Shown piece after piece: positions 50,084 to 62,650 of a DNA stretch of 64,000 nucleotides. The notes under the pieces were generated by a model. That model was not told the origin of the DNA, made no database searches, and worked only from the letters and a program-made list of their open reading frames with translations. Numbering within the stretch: the first letter of the stretch is position 1; each line of letters starts with the position of its first letter. A program made the translations under genes and the position numbers. Origin of the DNA: Dryas octopetala (lineage: Eukaryota; Streptophyta; Magnoliopsida; Rosales; Rosaceae); assembly GCA_963921425.1 (NCBI GenBank), contig OY992835.1, positions 1,922,001 through 1,986,000 of the forward strand, given 5' to 3'.

Positions 50084-50796
50084 TTCTTTCTTTGTTTCTT
50101 TCTTCTTGATTTCAACTTTGAAGAGCTCACTACTGAGTACTGACACTGAGAGGGGTGAGACAAAGAGACAGTGGGGAGTAAAAAGCAAAGCTTTTGATTT
50201 TTTTTTTTTTTTTTTAATTTTGATGATACATGGTGGAATTTTTTTTTTTTTTTTATATTTTACTTCATGTGGATGCTGTCACGCTGGAAACGCACCATTG
50301 CATTACTTTCTCTTTTCTTTTCTACTTTTGATCTTGTTCATCTTTGCTGCTGTTTGGTTTTACAGTCGTTTAATATAAATCTAGAGAAATTTTAAGGGAC
50401 CTTATTTTTTCTTTTAAAACCCCACAATTTTTTTTCAGATTTGCATTATTTATTTCTACAATTAGGAGTAAAATTGGAAGAATATGTGAAAAAAAAAAGG
50501 GGTCCTAATAAAATTTTCCCAAAATCTATGTGTTTGGAATAGAAATTGGCACTAGCCATGACAACGTGGTAGGAGAGGGAATTGGATGAGAAAAATGATG
50601 CGGGATACCTTCTTTATTGAATTTGGAGCAAGCTAGTCTATGGGAGAAATAAAATCAAACACGTGGCGTGCATTGATGCCATCAAGAGAATAGAATGGCT
50701 CGGGGCAAAAAGAAACACAAGAATGTTGTGTCCACGTTGAGTTCTTTTCCTTTTCCCTCAGTTCAATTAAAGTTCGTCTAAACTTTGGGTTATGAG
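50084..50796. other. Promoter and upstream region of the expansin gene
   Basis: No other gene is supported. T-runs at 50196-50213 and 50240-50253. Runs into the hAT-type element whose left target duplication begins at 50789. Confidence 0.5.
50251..50257 (-). promoter_or_regulatory. Possible TATA box of EXPA13
   Basis: Minus strand TATAAAA (in AAATATAAAA), about 170 bases before the start codon. This leaves a leader of about 130 bases. Position-based only. Confidence 0.4.
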
Positions 50797-52061
50797 CAAG
50801 GAGTAAAATTTCGGTTTCGAAAAAATTTTCGATGGAAATTTTCGCGGAAATTTCGATTAAAATTTCGATTTCGATAAAATTGGACAAAAACGACGAAAAT
50901 TACTATCAAAATATGAAAATTTTGAATAAAACTTGACCATATGTTAATTTAACATATTATCTACTACATTGATAAAAAACATTGAAGAAATCAAATAATA
51001 TAGTAGATTTCATGTGATATGTGATGAATATAATACGCGCCGGAGACAATACTGTTAAAAAAATACTTCACTAATTAATAATTACATAATAAAATTACAC
51101 GAATAAATCACCAATGTGGCAACGGAAAGTAGCAAGCTTACTCAAAGGGACTTGGAAATGGTCTTCGATAGTTAAATTAAGCCGAATTGGGTTAAAATAG
51201 AACCAATCCAATGGCAGTAGCGGCGACAACGGTTTACCTAAAATTTCAATTTTACAAATTATCGTAATTGGAAAACCAAATATTAAGGAAATGAAACTTC
51301 ATGATAAGAGGATAAATTTGTTTTTCATAATTTATGTTTACAACTAAACGAAACACCAAAATGACCAAATTAAACCCCAAATAAAATCTCAAACCTTTTT
51401 TTTCTTTCCAATTGCCTAAAGACTCCAAATCTCAATCTACCTTAAAAAAAAAAAAAAAAAAATTTCTCTTTTTTTTATTTTTCTTTCCTTTTCTTTTCTT
51501 TTTTTTTCTTTTCTCTTCTTGTTTTTTCTTTTCTTTTTTTTTATCTTTCCTTTTTTTTCTTTTTTTTTTCCTTTTTCTTTCCTTTTCCTCTTCTTCCCAC
51601 GTGACTTCCTCTTCTTTTTCTTTACTTTTCCCCTGGGCTTCGTCTTCTTCCAGTTCAGCCTTCCTCTTTTTTTTTTCTCCTGTTTTTTTTCTTCTCCCTT
51701 CACCATTTTTTCTCCTCCCTTCATAATCTCTCTTTTCCCTCTCCCTCCTCCCTTCCTAACTCTTTCTTCCTTCTCCCTCCCTGAATCTCTTCTCTCCCTC
51801 CGACGACGGGGCGCCTCGATCTGCAGCTCCCTCTCCGGCGACGGTCTCTGCCTCCCCTCTCCCTCCGGTCTCTGCCTCCCCTCTCTCTCTCCGGTCTCTA
51901 CGTCGAAAATTTCGCCGAAATTTCGAGGATTTCGGAAAATTTCGGTGAAATTTCGGCGAAATTTTTCGAAATAATTTTGGTATGGTGCTAAAATTTTCAT
52001 ACCCCTAAAAAACGAAATTTTCGACGAAATTTCGCCGAAAATTTCAAAATTTTACTCCCTG
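50797..52061. mobile_element. Non-autonomous hAT-type element
   Basis: 1265 bp. Left end CAAGGAGTAAAATTT and the reverse complement of the right end CAGGGAGTAAAATTT form terminal inverted repeats. GTTATGAG flanks both sides (50789-50796, 52062-52069): an 8-bp duplication, the hAT signature. Both ends carry dense CGAAATTTCG-like words that continue the inverted symmetry. The centre holds a CT-rich tract (51461-51900) followed by a GC-rich part (CTCCGGCGACGGTCTC, repeated CCTCCCCTCTC), which could be a captured 5' exon. No transposase found. Confidence 0.8.
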
Positions 52062-52244
52062 GTTATGAGTAAAGGAAGGAATTGATTTGTTCAGGGAAGA
52101 AAAAGTTGTGTGTGATGATGGTTGGATGATGTCTAGTCAATGTGAACGGGTTAGGTAAGTTGATTGGATTGTCTGGATGGCTTTCGAGTCTAGCGGTTTA
52201 TACATTAATATATGTATAGATATGTAAATGCATATTTATATATA

Positions 52245-53641
52245 GGCTCAATTACAAAATTACAAAATGTACTTATTAATTATAGGTGATATTTTAAATT
52301 GGTCTATGAACAACAAAATATTTCAGATTGGTCCCCTAACTAATAGATAATTACAAAATAACACATTTATTATGAATTCTATCAAAAAAGATAGTTAAAT
52401 GTCATTTTAGACAATGATGATGTGGATTTTTTGAAGGCTTATTTAATATATCACCCCCTGAAAGTAACTTCAATTCTGACTTCATCCCTTAAGGTTTATT
52501 TTGTATCACATTACCCTTCTGAAACTAATTCTCGTATATCACTTTGCTCACTTCCTATTTTTACAAACTTTGGAAATTAATTAAAAATAGCTCTACACTC
52601 AGAAAAATACATGAAAAATTCCTGTAGAGTCGTCTTGACTAGTACTAATTTACTATGGGGTCAAATTACCAATTTTCTATCTGAGTTTTTCCAAAAAATT
52701 AAAATACGCTAGACTCTTGGGAAATTCATAGGATAATCTCCCGAACTCCAAAAAATACGAGGTTTGCACCGTTGGTCTTCTAAACAATAACACTACCTTT
52801 CTTGTGAACACTTGCAACCCAAAAGTCCTTTTGGTCTTAGAGAAAAATAAATTTCCCTCTGTAAAATAAATTCTAGAAAAAATCTAGGATTTTCATAAAG
52901 TCTCGGAAGAATTCTCTAAATCAGGTTTTTGGTAATTTCCAAAATATTTTTGAGAATTCATTCGAGACTTTACGGAAATTTTAGAATTTTTATAGAGGGA
53001 AATTTATTTTAATTTTTTAGAAATAAATTTAGACTACCCAAATTTTCTGGAAACTCTAGAAGGAAAATTGGTAATTTGACTTCATAGTAAATTAGAACTA
53101 GTCAAGAAGAGTCCGTAGAAATTTTTCTGAGTTCGGAACTATTTTTAATTAATTTCCAGAGTTTGTAAAAATAGGAAGTGAACAAAGTGATACACGAGAA
53201 TTAGTTTTACGGGATAATATGATACAAAATATACCTTATGAGGTAAAGTGAGAATTGAAGTTACTTTTAGGGGGCAAATTAGTAAATAAGCCTTTTTTGA
53301 ATGAGGTGGACACCAAATTTGCTTCACATGGATTAATAATGTCATATTGATTAAAAAAAATTTTTAAAAAAAACTAACAAAACATTTAAACCCTCTAAAA
53401 ATAAAATTAAATATGACATCATTAATCTATGTAGTTTAAATTTGGTGTTCACATCATTCAAAAAATCAACGTCAACGCTTTCAACACTGGCATTTAATGT
53501 CCTAATTATTAACGAAATTTGTAACAACTATGTTATTTTGTAAATTTCTATTAGTTAGTGTACTAATATGAAATATTTTTTTTTTGTTCTGGACCAATTT
53601 GAAAACCCCGTATAATTGGTGAGTGTATTTGTAATTGAACT
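52245..53641. mobile_element. Mutator-type foldback element, host of a nested copy
   Basis: Arms of about 190-340 bp pair across the interior: the left begins GGCTCAATTACAAA and the reverse complement of the right begins AGTTCAATTACAAA. TTATATATA lies outside both ends (52236-52244, 53642-53650), a 9-bp duplication, weak evidence because the sequence is low complexity. Its interior was later split by the element at 52436-53292. No coding capacity. Confidence 0.6.
52436..53292. mobile_element. Nested Mutator-type foldback with arms made of gypsy LTR sequence
   Basis: 857 bp; starts GGCTTATTT and ends AAATAAGCC, flanked by TTTTTTGAA on both sides (52427-52435, 53293-53301), a 9-bp duplication. 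The terminal motif is the same as in the MITE at 11702-12199. Most of each arm (for example 52600-52920) matches the LTR tail at 59990-60290 and 37840-38240: GACTAGTACTAATTTACTAT, then TACGAGGTTTGCACCGTTGG. The arms are inverted copies of each other around about 52930. Confidence 0.8.
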
Positions 53642-53699
53642 TTATATATATATGTATATTTAGCCTAGGCAAGTACATGGTTTTAATGAGGCAAGTACA

Positions 53700-53849
53700 C
53701 GGTTTCAATGACCAAAATATGGTGTTTACTCTTAAGTGGGTCCAACCAATTTTTAAAAAGAGACATGAAAGTTGACCGCCTAACTTTCTCTCATTTTACA
53801 CCCAAAATCTATACAAGCCTTCCGCCCAACCTCCCATCACTTTTTATTT
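53700..53849. other. Short gap, no gene
   Basis: AT-rich sequence between the foldback element and an LTR-like fragment; nothing specific seen. Confidence 0.4.
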
Positions 53850-54738
53850 GTTACCTCTAAAATTCACGACAAACCTGGCCGAAATTCTAGCAAGAACACT
53901 AGTAGTCCTTTTAAACGATTTACGGGATGCCACTGCTTTTCGGCCAAGAGACCGTTCGCAGAAAATAAAGTGAATTTGAGTGCTTAAGTGTATGATTTGT
54001 GCCGAGAATAATCTAACTCTAAACAAACAATTGCACGGCGAGAAAGGAACATGAAACTCGCTTAGGTTCTTGACTGCCTTGATCCTCAAGGACTTTAAAT
54101 ACTCGACAAAACGATGATTGTATGCTTGAGTGATTAGATGCAAAGAAAAGTTATGAACTTTAATGTAAAAAGTATGAGTAATCTGATTGTCTTGAAACTG
54201 AGTAACAATGGTAGTTCAAACCACAAATCTCATACTAAAAGCAAACTAGATTAAAAGAAATCACTCCTTAAAACAGAATCAATACTGAGAATAATCAGAA
54301 TCATAGCAGAACAAAACGAAGAACAAGGTTCTTGGATTTGAAGGAAAACTAAAGGAAACAAAGAACACGTTGTGATCTTGAGAATTTTTTAGAAAAATTG
54401 TCGAAAATCTTGTGCTTGATTTTTGTGAGATGTGTTGAGAGAGATTTTCTTCTTCAAAGCCTTGTTTATAAAGTGATCAACTCCTCCTAGGGTTATAAAA
54501 TCTCCTTCCTACTCGCATTTAGACTCTTTCCTCCTTTCTTTGTGCCAAAGTTTTCCAATCTTGCCTTATTTGGAAATCCTAGTCTACCAAGGACTCTCGG
54601 CGGCAACTGAATTTCTCTTCATTAATCTCTTCGACTTGGGCCGTGACTCTTGGGCTTGCTTGCATAACAGTTTGAGCTAGTTATAATGAGATCAATTTAA
54701 TAAAAACATGGGCTTGGCCATGCTCTCGGCCCAAAAAC
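53850..54738 (-). mobile_element. LTR-like fragment, minus orientation
   Basis: On the minus strand it opens GTGTTTACACCCTAATTTGG followed by TTTTTGGGCCG, matching the start-like block near 18.69-18.89 kb, then has a TATAAACAAGG promoter word (about 54465) and CTCTCTCAACACATC leader text. Looks like an LTR promoter of a gypsy-type element; boundaries are approximate. Confidence 0.45.
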
Positions 54739-56439
54739 CAAATTAGGGTGTAAACACTATCAAAATTCCTTCTATGATATCCGAGCTATCCACTCTCCAT
54801 CATTTTTCACACTCAAATACCCATTACCTTGCCCGAATTGCCTTTTCTCCTTATTTATATCCACTAACATCCCTCCATTTATTTACTCATTACTTTACCC
54901 GGGTGACCATTTCTCTCTATTTTTCTCGATCACCCTACGTCTTTTTATGGTTATTTCACCCAAAAACCATCTATTTTGATCGCCCAACCTTGTGAGCATG
55001 GAGAAATTGATCAATTAAGATCTATCCAGGCAACCTCGCCCATGATATCAAAAATGTTGGTCGCCCAACCTAAGTTATGTGAAATGTGGACGACTAAAAA
55101 GACCTATTTTGAGGTCAGGTTATGGTGATAAATCATGGAAAATGGCCCAACTTGAGTCAGAAAATGTCATAACATGTATTTATTATTTTCAATAATTAAG
55201 AGGCCTAATTTATTATTTTTATAAAAAAAAATAATAAAAAAAAAAGTGATTTCAACCTAGTTTTGAGCCCAGGTTATCTATTTCTTTTATTTTTTAAGAG
55301 GAAAATGACCTTATTATTTTTCTAATATTTGGGTTGGGATTTTATCAATTTTATCAAGAACCCATCTAGCCTGGATAAGTCCAAAGCTCATTGATATATA
55401 TGGAAATTCCTTAGCCAATAATAGCTCCGCCCAAGTTATACAAGGATTACCCATTCGCCAAGGAGTCATACTCAAGCTAGAATGCCACCCAAGGTAGAGC
55501 CAAAATCCAAATTAAAGACTTTCCTTGACAAAATTGAATGCAAGATCAATCCAAATTCTACAAAGGGAAGAATTCGGAAAGTCCTAAGGTCTAATTCATC
55601 CAAGAAGGCTGAGAGTTCAAGTCACCCAAGAAAAGAGTTCAAGAAAAGGAAGAATTTCAATCAGCTATAAATGCACTTAACAAGGGAGAATCCACTCCGG
55701 ATTTGATCACATCCTATATTCATGGAAGATGAACCACACCCAAACTAGGAGTCTGAAGGGAATTTCAGGCCAAATAATGGCCCATTGCCTAGCTAACCCC
55801 TAAAAATAGATGCATCCAAGAGAGATGAAGGACACACATTCAACACAATCAACACCCAAGTTCTCAAGTCTCAAGAAACACTCAAGTTCTTTTGTTTTTA
55901 ATTTTTCTTCGTTGCTTCCATGCAAAGTGCTTTTAGGTTTTCAGGAGCTCTTAGTTTCAAGTTCACTAGGTTTGTAGCTCTGCCATCATCCTCTCAAAGC
56001 CTTGTGGTATGGGTTTAGTTTTTGTTCTTTGTTTTTCATGCAACTTTAGTTGGTTTTGTTTCATGTATAATGCAATTTTTTTTCATTCACTTTCAATCTA
56101 AATGCCTGCTATTGTCATTGTTGCTTTAAATCTTGAATTTAACTTGCTTGGTGAAGCTCGCAATAAGTTTCATTATACCTTTATCGTTCATAATTTCTTT
56201 TTTTTGCTTGGACAATTACATAACTTTGTGCACGAGTTTGATCACGTAATCCTTAGGAGGCCAACTAGTGATTTAGACTCCGAATCCAACTAGGCCTTTA
56301 AGAGCCTTGTTCCCGAGGCTTGAAAAGAACTTAGGCCGAGAGCAGTTCCTAGTTGGCCGATCAATCGTTTGAAAAGAGTCAATTTAGGTGCAATCACTTA
56401 ACCAACCACATTCTTATTCCGATTTAGCCAAAACTTGGC
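54739..56439 (+). mobile_element. Probable LTR and leader of the plus-strand gypsy remnant
   Basis: TGTAAACACTATCAAAATTCC at 54737 could open an LTR in plus orientation. The stretch to about 56.4 kb is non-coding apart from a short lysine-rich frame (55482-55670) I do not trust. A CAAGTTCTCAAGTCTCAAG block near 55857 resembles a transcript leader. Ends not established. Confidence 0.4.
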
Positions 56440-57232
56440 TTGATGGTGGCACACCCCGCACTCATACACAAAAAGACCAAAGTTTCGTTTCCAGCTAACC
56501 TTGGTTAAAAACAAGTGAACATATTTTTGGCATACCCAGTGAAACCTTATTTGTTGTCTTTGCTTATATTGCATGGTCGCTAATACTCTTGCATTTCCTA
56601 ATCGTGATCAGGAGTTTCCTTATTGTGATCCGATGACGAAGAGTCAGGTGAACCCAAGCAATCAACCCGGTGGCAAAACGACCGGTTCAGGAAACCAACC
56701 AAATCTTGATTCCATAAAGAAACCTCAAGTTGGCCAGCAATGCCAAAGCAAGCATGTTCAACTCGCTGCTGATTAAGAATTGGACTGGAAGGTTCAGGTT
56801 GGATCTCATGATGACGTTAAGGTTGAAGATGATCGGGAGGAAACCGACCTGTTACTCCAGCCAAATCCGGCTATTGCTGAGGATGTCCAGCAACTTATCC
56901 ACTTGGTGAGGGAGGAAGGTCAGATCAATCAGACTCATCTACAGATCGTGACTACCCAGGTAAATAAAACGTTAGACCAGATTGAACGGACTAATAATAT
57001 GATGGCCAACAACATTGCTAGTATATGTATTCAAATTGGTCAGAATCCACACGTGGCCAACCAAGTTCAAGTCATTGAACCTTATACGCGCAATGGTGAA
57101 CCAAGCTCACTGCAACAAGAAATGGGGGGCAATGGTAACGGCCAAAATAATGGTCGAGTGAAAAATGATATGTTCATGAATTCACACTCTTTATATTTCT
57201 TTTACTTAATTTTTGTAAACGCATTTGAATAA

Positions 57233-57459
57233 AAGTTTTAAATTTCATTGAGTTTTGTGTTTTTGGCTTCCAAACAACAAAATGTTAAATTGCACCAATT
57301 ATCCTTCTAAATAGATTTTGACATGAATCCAATTAGAGATGGAAGGTTAAATTTCATAACATTTGAAGACTTCTAAGGTGTTCATTTTGAATTAAAAAGT
57401 CAGCCCAAAATTGCACCCGAGAAGAAATGAGTCAGCTGAATTATTTGGGAAATAATTTT
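57233..57459. other. Junction between gag remnant and inserted LTR
   Basis: AT-rich non-coding sequence; the left end of the inserted LTR lies somewhere in or just after it, but I could not find a TG start with a matching target duplication. Confidence 0.4.
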
Positions 57460-59292
57460 CTGGTCCGAGCTTGGATTTAGGAAAACGATATATGATTAGA
57501 AAAAAGACATCCAGGGCTTTTCATTGATATATAAGACATAAAATTATGGGTTGGTTTAGGCATCCAAATCGCTCTTCAAAGATAGCTCAGAAATCTTATC
57601 AACAAAAGGACAAATGGTCAAAATGGCATCTTTCCATTTTGGGTAAAAACTATCCCAACCTATATCTAGAGTGATTCGACAACTAGTAAAGTAGTGCCAA
57701 AGAGACTGAATCATGTGTAGAACACCTATAGCTAAATACGTGAGACACCACCGCTGATCCAAAGACGGGAGACACCACCGCTAATCCAAAAAAAGGATCT
57801 AAACCAGATAGACATAAATCTGAAGCTGAAACTGGAACTCAGAAGATACAGATTCCACGCCACAGGCCTTAGTCTATGCCATTATTCACTGGGAAATCTG
57901 CACTCACAAGAGTACAGTAGGGGTAAGCATCACATATGATCATTGCTTCCCTTCGGGGAAATCCCAAGTTAGGTTTGAAAAAAATAATGAGGGTATAATA
58001 TTTATAATTTGACTGAGAGGAAGACCAAAGTGAAACAATGCAACACAACAAAATATCCACAATAATAATCAGTGAGTAAAACCTTTGCATGCTTTCACAC
58101 AAATTTTGTGAAAATCCAACATGCGCATGTTAAGTTCAGAATAGTTACCTGTCAACTGAACACGAATGGCCAACTACCCATACCGGAATCCAATCAATCA
58201 TTAATACAAGAGCGAGTGTATCCATTTCTGGTGAATATCACGTAGGGTAGCATCCCTAGACGGACATTCGACTGGCCCGTCCGTAAACACCGCCTCATAA
58301 GGTTTAGGGGATCAAAACTCAAGGACACCACACTGGGGCCTTTTACTCTCAGGTCACAATGGTAATTACAATAAAATCTATACAAGTATGCTATACAAAA
58401 TCTATGCAATACCATTGAAAACAATTCTATAATATATAGTATTATAAAATAAGGGAAAACCTTCTAACCGGGACGTGGTGTTTTCCCCTACCTTTTACCA
58501 ATGTGAAAGCTCTGCCCATCTCCATGTCTATTATGTCCACGCGTACTTGTTGGGAAAATTGGAGTTCCAAATCCAACGGCAGCTATTAGGAACGTACAAA
58601 ATGTACCCCTGACCTTGTCTGATAAGATTAGGTAAAATTTAGTGGTTCGGCACTAGCGTAACTGCTAGGCTTCTTTGAATTCTTGATCCGACAGGACCTT
58701 GCTCCTCAAGACAAAAAGTCATGTCATATCGTTTAGTTTCTACTTAGGTTCATTTTAATTTAAATTGAGGAGGTTGATCAATGTTAACCTACAACATGTC
58801 CAGGTCAGTGCATGGGAAAACTAAGGGAGCTCTGGTCCAGTCCCCAATGCCTGTATGCTCATGGATTGCCCTTAGACAACATGTTGTTGAGTTATCACAT
58901 ACATGGCCTCAATATATTATTAATCCAATTTCAATTAAACAGTAAAGTAGCGTTTCGTCTAAAACCACAACTTAAATAAACAATTGTTAAAGAAGTTGGG
59001 TTACGAGCTTACCTGTAGAAGACGGTGCACGGACAAGAGTATAAATCTAATAAAATCTAATTAACAACAGTATAAATCTAATAAAATTTTAGCAAAAATT
59101 CAACAAGGATTGAAGGGGTTACCGAAGGCTTTAAAATGAAATTCCTAATTTATGCCGAAGTTCGACTCTAGATGGTGGGGCTCGGTTCCACGAACGTGTA
59201 GGTGAAAACGGCTCACCAATCGGACTTCTAGAACTCAAGCTATGATCAAAATCGAAAATTTTTATTTGATCCTAAAAAGATAAAAAGCAACA

Positions 59293-59365
<73 letters not shown>

Positions 59366-60322
59366 ATTCTAGAGAGAGAAGCTCTAGAATTTATGAAAAT
59401 AGTGTGAATAAAAGTGATGGATGAAGGGGATATTTATAGATGGGCAACGGTGAATTTAATGGCTAAGATTAATTTGAAATCAAGGGCTAGGATCAATTAG
59501 AATACTTTAGATCCTTCAATAAAAATTTAAATAAATAGAAATAAAAATAAAATTCATAATTCTCAAACATCCTTGAATTCTCTAGAATTTCTAGAGAATT
59601 CTTAAAACATGGGCTTTGGACTTTGTGGGATGGGGCTGTTGGGCCAAAAACACAAAGAAACAGCCCAAATGGGTTGCTGGGTGGACGTCCCAAAAGAGAA
59701 GAGAGAGCTGGCCCAAAGAGAAAGAAGAAAGAAGGAGAAGTGAGCTAGGCCGGGTCCAGGCGCGGGTCGAGAGCAGAGAGGAAACAGATCACGTGGGTTG
59801 CCCGTCTACTCTGCGTATTCATGCGTCAAAATGATGCTATTTGGCATCCCCCACAGCTAATCATGTCGCGCCACGTGGCGCACGAAATACTTTTTTCTAT
59901 TTTCCTAACTTCGAAAATTCACCAAAAATATCTTGAGACTCGAAAAAATTCACTGAAAAATCCTACAAACTTATCTCAGTGAGTACTAATTATCTAAAGG
60001 GTCAATACACCAATTTTCCCCTTTGATATTTTCCAAAAAATTTGGGAATTCCAAATTAAATTATAAAAAATTAAAATACTAAACTCTATAGAAATTCATT
60101 GGATAATTTTCCAAATTCCGAAAAAATACGAGGTCTGCACCGTTGATCTTCTAGATACGAACAAAACATTTCCCGTGAAGGCATGTTACTCGAAAGACCT
60201 CTTGGTCTTGAGGGAAAACAAATTCCCTTTATAAAATAAATTTTAGAAAAACTCTAGAATTTCCGTGAAGTCTCAGGAAAATTCTCAAAATTTTTTTTTT
60301 TTGGGAATTTTCGGGCTTTACA
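57460..60322 (-). mobile_element. Gypsy-type LTR inserted in the plus-strand remnant
   Basis: Same family as 35614-38957: shared CTGCACTCACAAGAGTACAG, GGCACTAGCGTAACT, CAGGTCAGTGCATGG and GCCTGTATGCTCATGGA. On the minus strand it begins TGTAAAGCCCGAAAATTCC at 60322. Its left end is unclear. It carries a (GA)n tract that corresponds to the CT-rich leader of the family. Confidence 0.65.
59296..59366. repeat. (AG)n microsatellite
   Basis: About 35 AG units with one interruption, inside the inserted LTR. Confidence 0.95.
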
Positions 60323-62387
60323 CCTAGATTGAAAAAGAGAGGCTCAACTAAGGAGAGGTTCCGACCTAAGGGAAAAATTGAGAAGTCAAACTTCTAAAGG
60401 ATGATGACTCGATCGAGATTAATACTACTGTTGAACCTAAGGTCCAAAGAACGATTGAGGGAACCAAGGTAATGGTTGTCCCGAACGAGAAAGAGAAAGT
60501 CATAAGCATGCTTGAAGCTCACTTGACTGGAGTGTTTAAGACCAAAGAGAAGAAAGTCTTAACTAACAAAGTTGACGTTGATCAACCTATGAGTGAGGCT
60601 TCTAAAAGTGGAACAGACCAACTCATGGTCGAAGCTCCAAATTGAAGTTGACCAATCTGAAAGTGAAATTGACCAGGAAACGATCTTGACCCCTGAAAAA
60701 GAAGTCAACCAAGTAGGGGTTGACTCCCTTCCCCCATCCGAGGGTTTTCCATTAAGTTCTGATCTGCTAACGGAAGAGAAGAAAGACTCTATTAAAGAGG
60801 AAGAAGCCCCAAATGAAGATATCACCTTCGGGAAAGATCACAGTTGATTTTGGAACTCTAGGACCAATAGAGTGAGGCATGATCATCACGTTGCCTTTGG
60901 AATTTGAAGCAAGGCCAGAACAAGTGGCTTGGTTGGAAGGTGATGTGGTGGATGAAGAAGAGGGTTGGGCAGAAATTGATGATCAAGTATTGAATCAAGA
61001 AGAAAATGATTGTAGGCGATTTGCATGGCTTAAAGAACATGGTGATGACCTTAACAACCAACTGAGAACACACCTTGGCAGGCCAACGGATGCAATGGCC
61101 AAGCAAGTTAGGGTGTTGTATATCTGGGCACATATAGAAGGGATGTCAATCAACAGAGTGTTCATGGATAATGGAGTCGCCGCTAATATCTTGCCTCTAT
61201 CCACCTTGACGAAGCTAAAGAAAACAAAACATGAACCAAGGTAAGGATAAGTTTTTTTTTAGGAGATGATGCGAAGATCCTGGGAGCAATTTCACTAGAA
61301 GTAGTGGTTGGCAAAAATAGGAGAGACACAATTTTCCTTATGGTAAACTCATCTTCCAAATACAATGTGCTCCTCGGTCAAGAGTGGATCCATGGAAGCT
61401 GGTGTATCCCATCATATTTGCCCCAATTGCTCATATTTTGGAATGATAGAGGACACACAGCCTTTTTCAACTTCTGCCAACTTTATAGATGCTAAGTTAA
61501 TGAGGAATGAGTCACCTTCCAATCCTTGCTGAATGGAGGAGCTAAGGATGGTAAGCCTCTGGAGATCATGGCCAATGAGCTGGCCGAAACCAAAGTAGAA
61601 GAGGCTAAAACTGAAGAAAGGTGGTCAGTGTTGGCCGACCTATTTGCGTCAATATTCATGTCAGATAACGAACGAGAATTAAAAAACGATTGAAGAGGTT
61701 CTGGAGTGATAGTCGGCGTACTTGGCCGAGGATGCGGCCTGAAAAGACAAGGATAAGATTAATCTCATCGAGTGTTTAAGATAAGGGCTTAAAGATGACC
61801 TCTTAGTGATCGAAGAGTTGGACCCAGCACCGGCTAAGCTTGATGACTCTAAGGTTGAAGTCCAAGACCCTTTGATTGAAGTAAATTTGGGAACGGTAGA
61901 AGAACATAGGCCGGTGTACGTCAGCAGCTTGATGGAACCATCGCTAAGAGCTGAGATGAAGTTACTTTTGAAGAAGTGCAAAGAATTCTTTGCATGGGAA
62001 TACACTAAGATGCTCGTACTCAATCGCCAACTAGTGGAGCATTGTTTTCCAATCAAGAATACTTCAAGCCATTCATGTAGCCACCCCGACAGATGTCAAA
62101 GGAAGTAGAACTTAGGGTGAAAGAGGAAATTGAAAAGCTTGTAGAAGCCAAGTTTATCAAGCTAGTAAAATATATAAAAAAGCTTTCAAATTTTTTTCCT
62201 GTAATAAAAAAGAACTGCAAAATAAGAGTTTGTATTGATTTTCGTAATTTAAACCTTGCAACTTCTAAAGATGAATATCCTATGCATGTGACCTCCTTGT
62301 TAACGAGGCAGCCAAACCTGAAATTTTGTCGTTTATGAATGGTTACTCGAGGTACAACCAAATTTACATAGCAAAGGAAGACATCCA

Positions 62388-62650
62388 TGTAGGAAATATG
62401 TACCCTAAGGCCAATCGTTGCCGACCTTCAAGACAACATTTCGGGTAGTCGTCTGTTGAGTAGACCCATTAAGACGGATGATACTATAAAGCTATTTGAG
62501 ATGAGAGTATAAGTAGAATAAAGGTTTGTTATCCACGAGACCTATACATCTCTGTTGATAGTTCTTAAACTAAACCTGATTGAAGGGATTGGTGTCTGGG
62601 CAACAGTATATCCAAGTGAGATCAACATAGCTCTTTAGCATACTCAAATG
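62388..62650 (+). repeat. 5' LTR of the small LTR element (minimum extent)
   Basis: Begins TGTAGGAAATATGTACCC. Matches 63745-64000 up to the window edge; the true end may lie further right, since TATATATAG and leader-like text follow near 62712. Confidence 0.65.

Larger units (their letters stand above)
56440..62387 (+). mobile_element. Plus-strand Ty3/gypsy remnant (Tat-like), interrupted
   Basis: A gypsy fossil read on the plus strand. Parts: a leader with TTTTGGCATACCCAGTGAAACC-like text (56511-56545), gag start (about 56.57-57.23 kb), then after a foreign LTR (57460-60322) more gag, protease (FMDNGVAANILP near 61.17 kb, with VLLGQEWIHGS near 61.37 kb), and reverse transcriptase (CIDFRNLNLAT near 62.24 kb; RYNQIYIAKEDIH near 62.36 kb), where a second insert breaks it off. 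It is broken many times over and old. The leader wording suggests the Tat group, tentatively. Confidence 0.7.

Noticed and set aside
50084-50188. Upstream in-frame ATG adding 35 residues to the expansin
   Set aside because: The extension is charged and lysine-rich and would bury the signal peptide, so the ATG at 50083 is preferred.
51437-52000. 187-codon lysine/arginine-rich minus frame and a phenylalanine-rich plus frame
   Set aside because: Both come from the CT-rich tract within the hAT-type element; the composition is that of a simple repeat.
55482-55670. 62-codon lysine/serine-rich frame
   Set aside because: Low complexity within an LTR leader region; could be chance.
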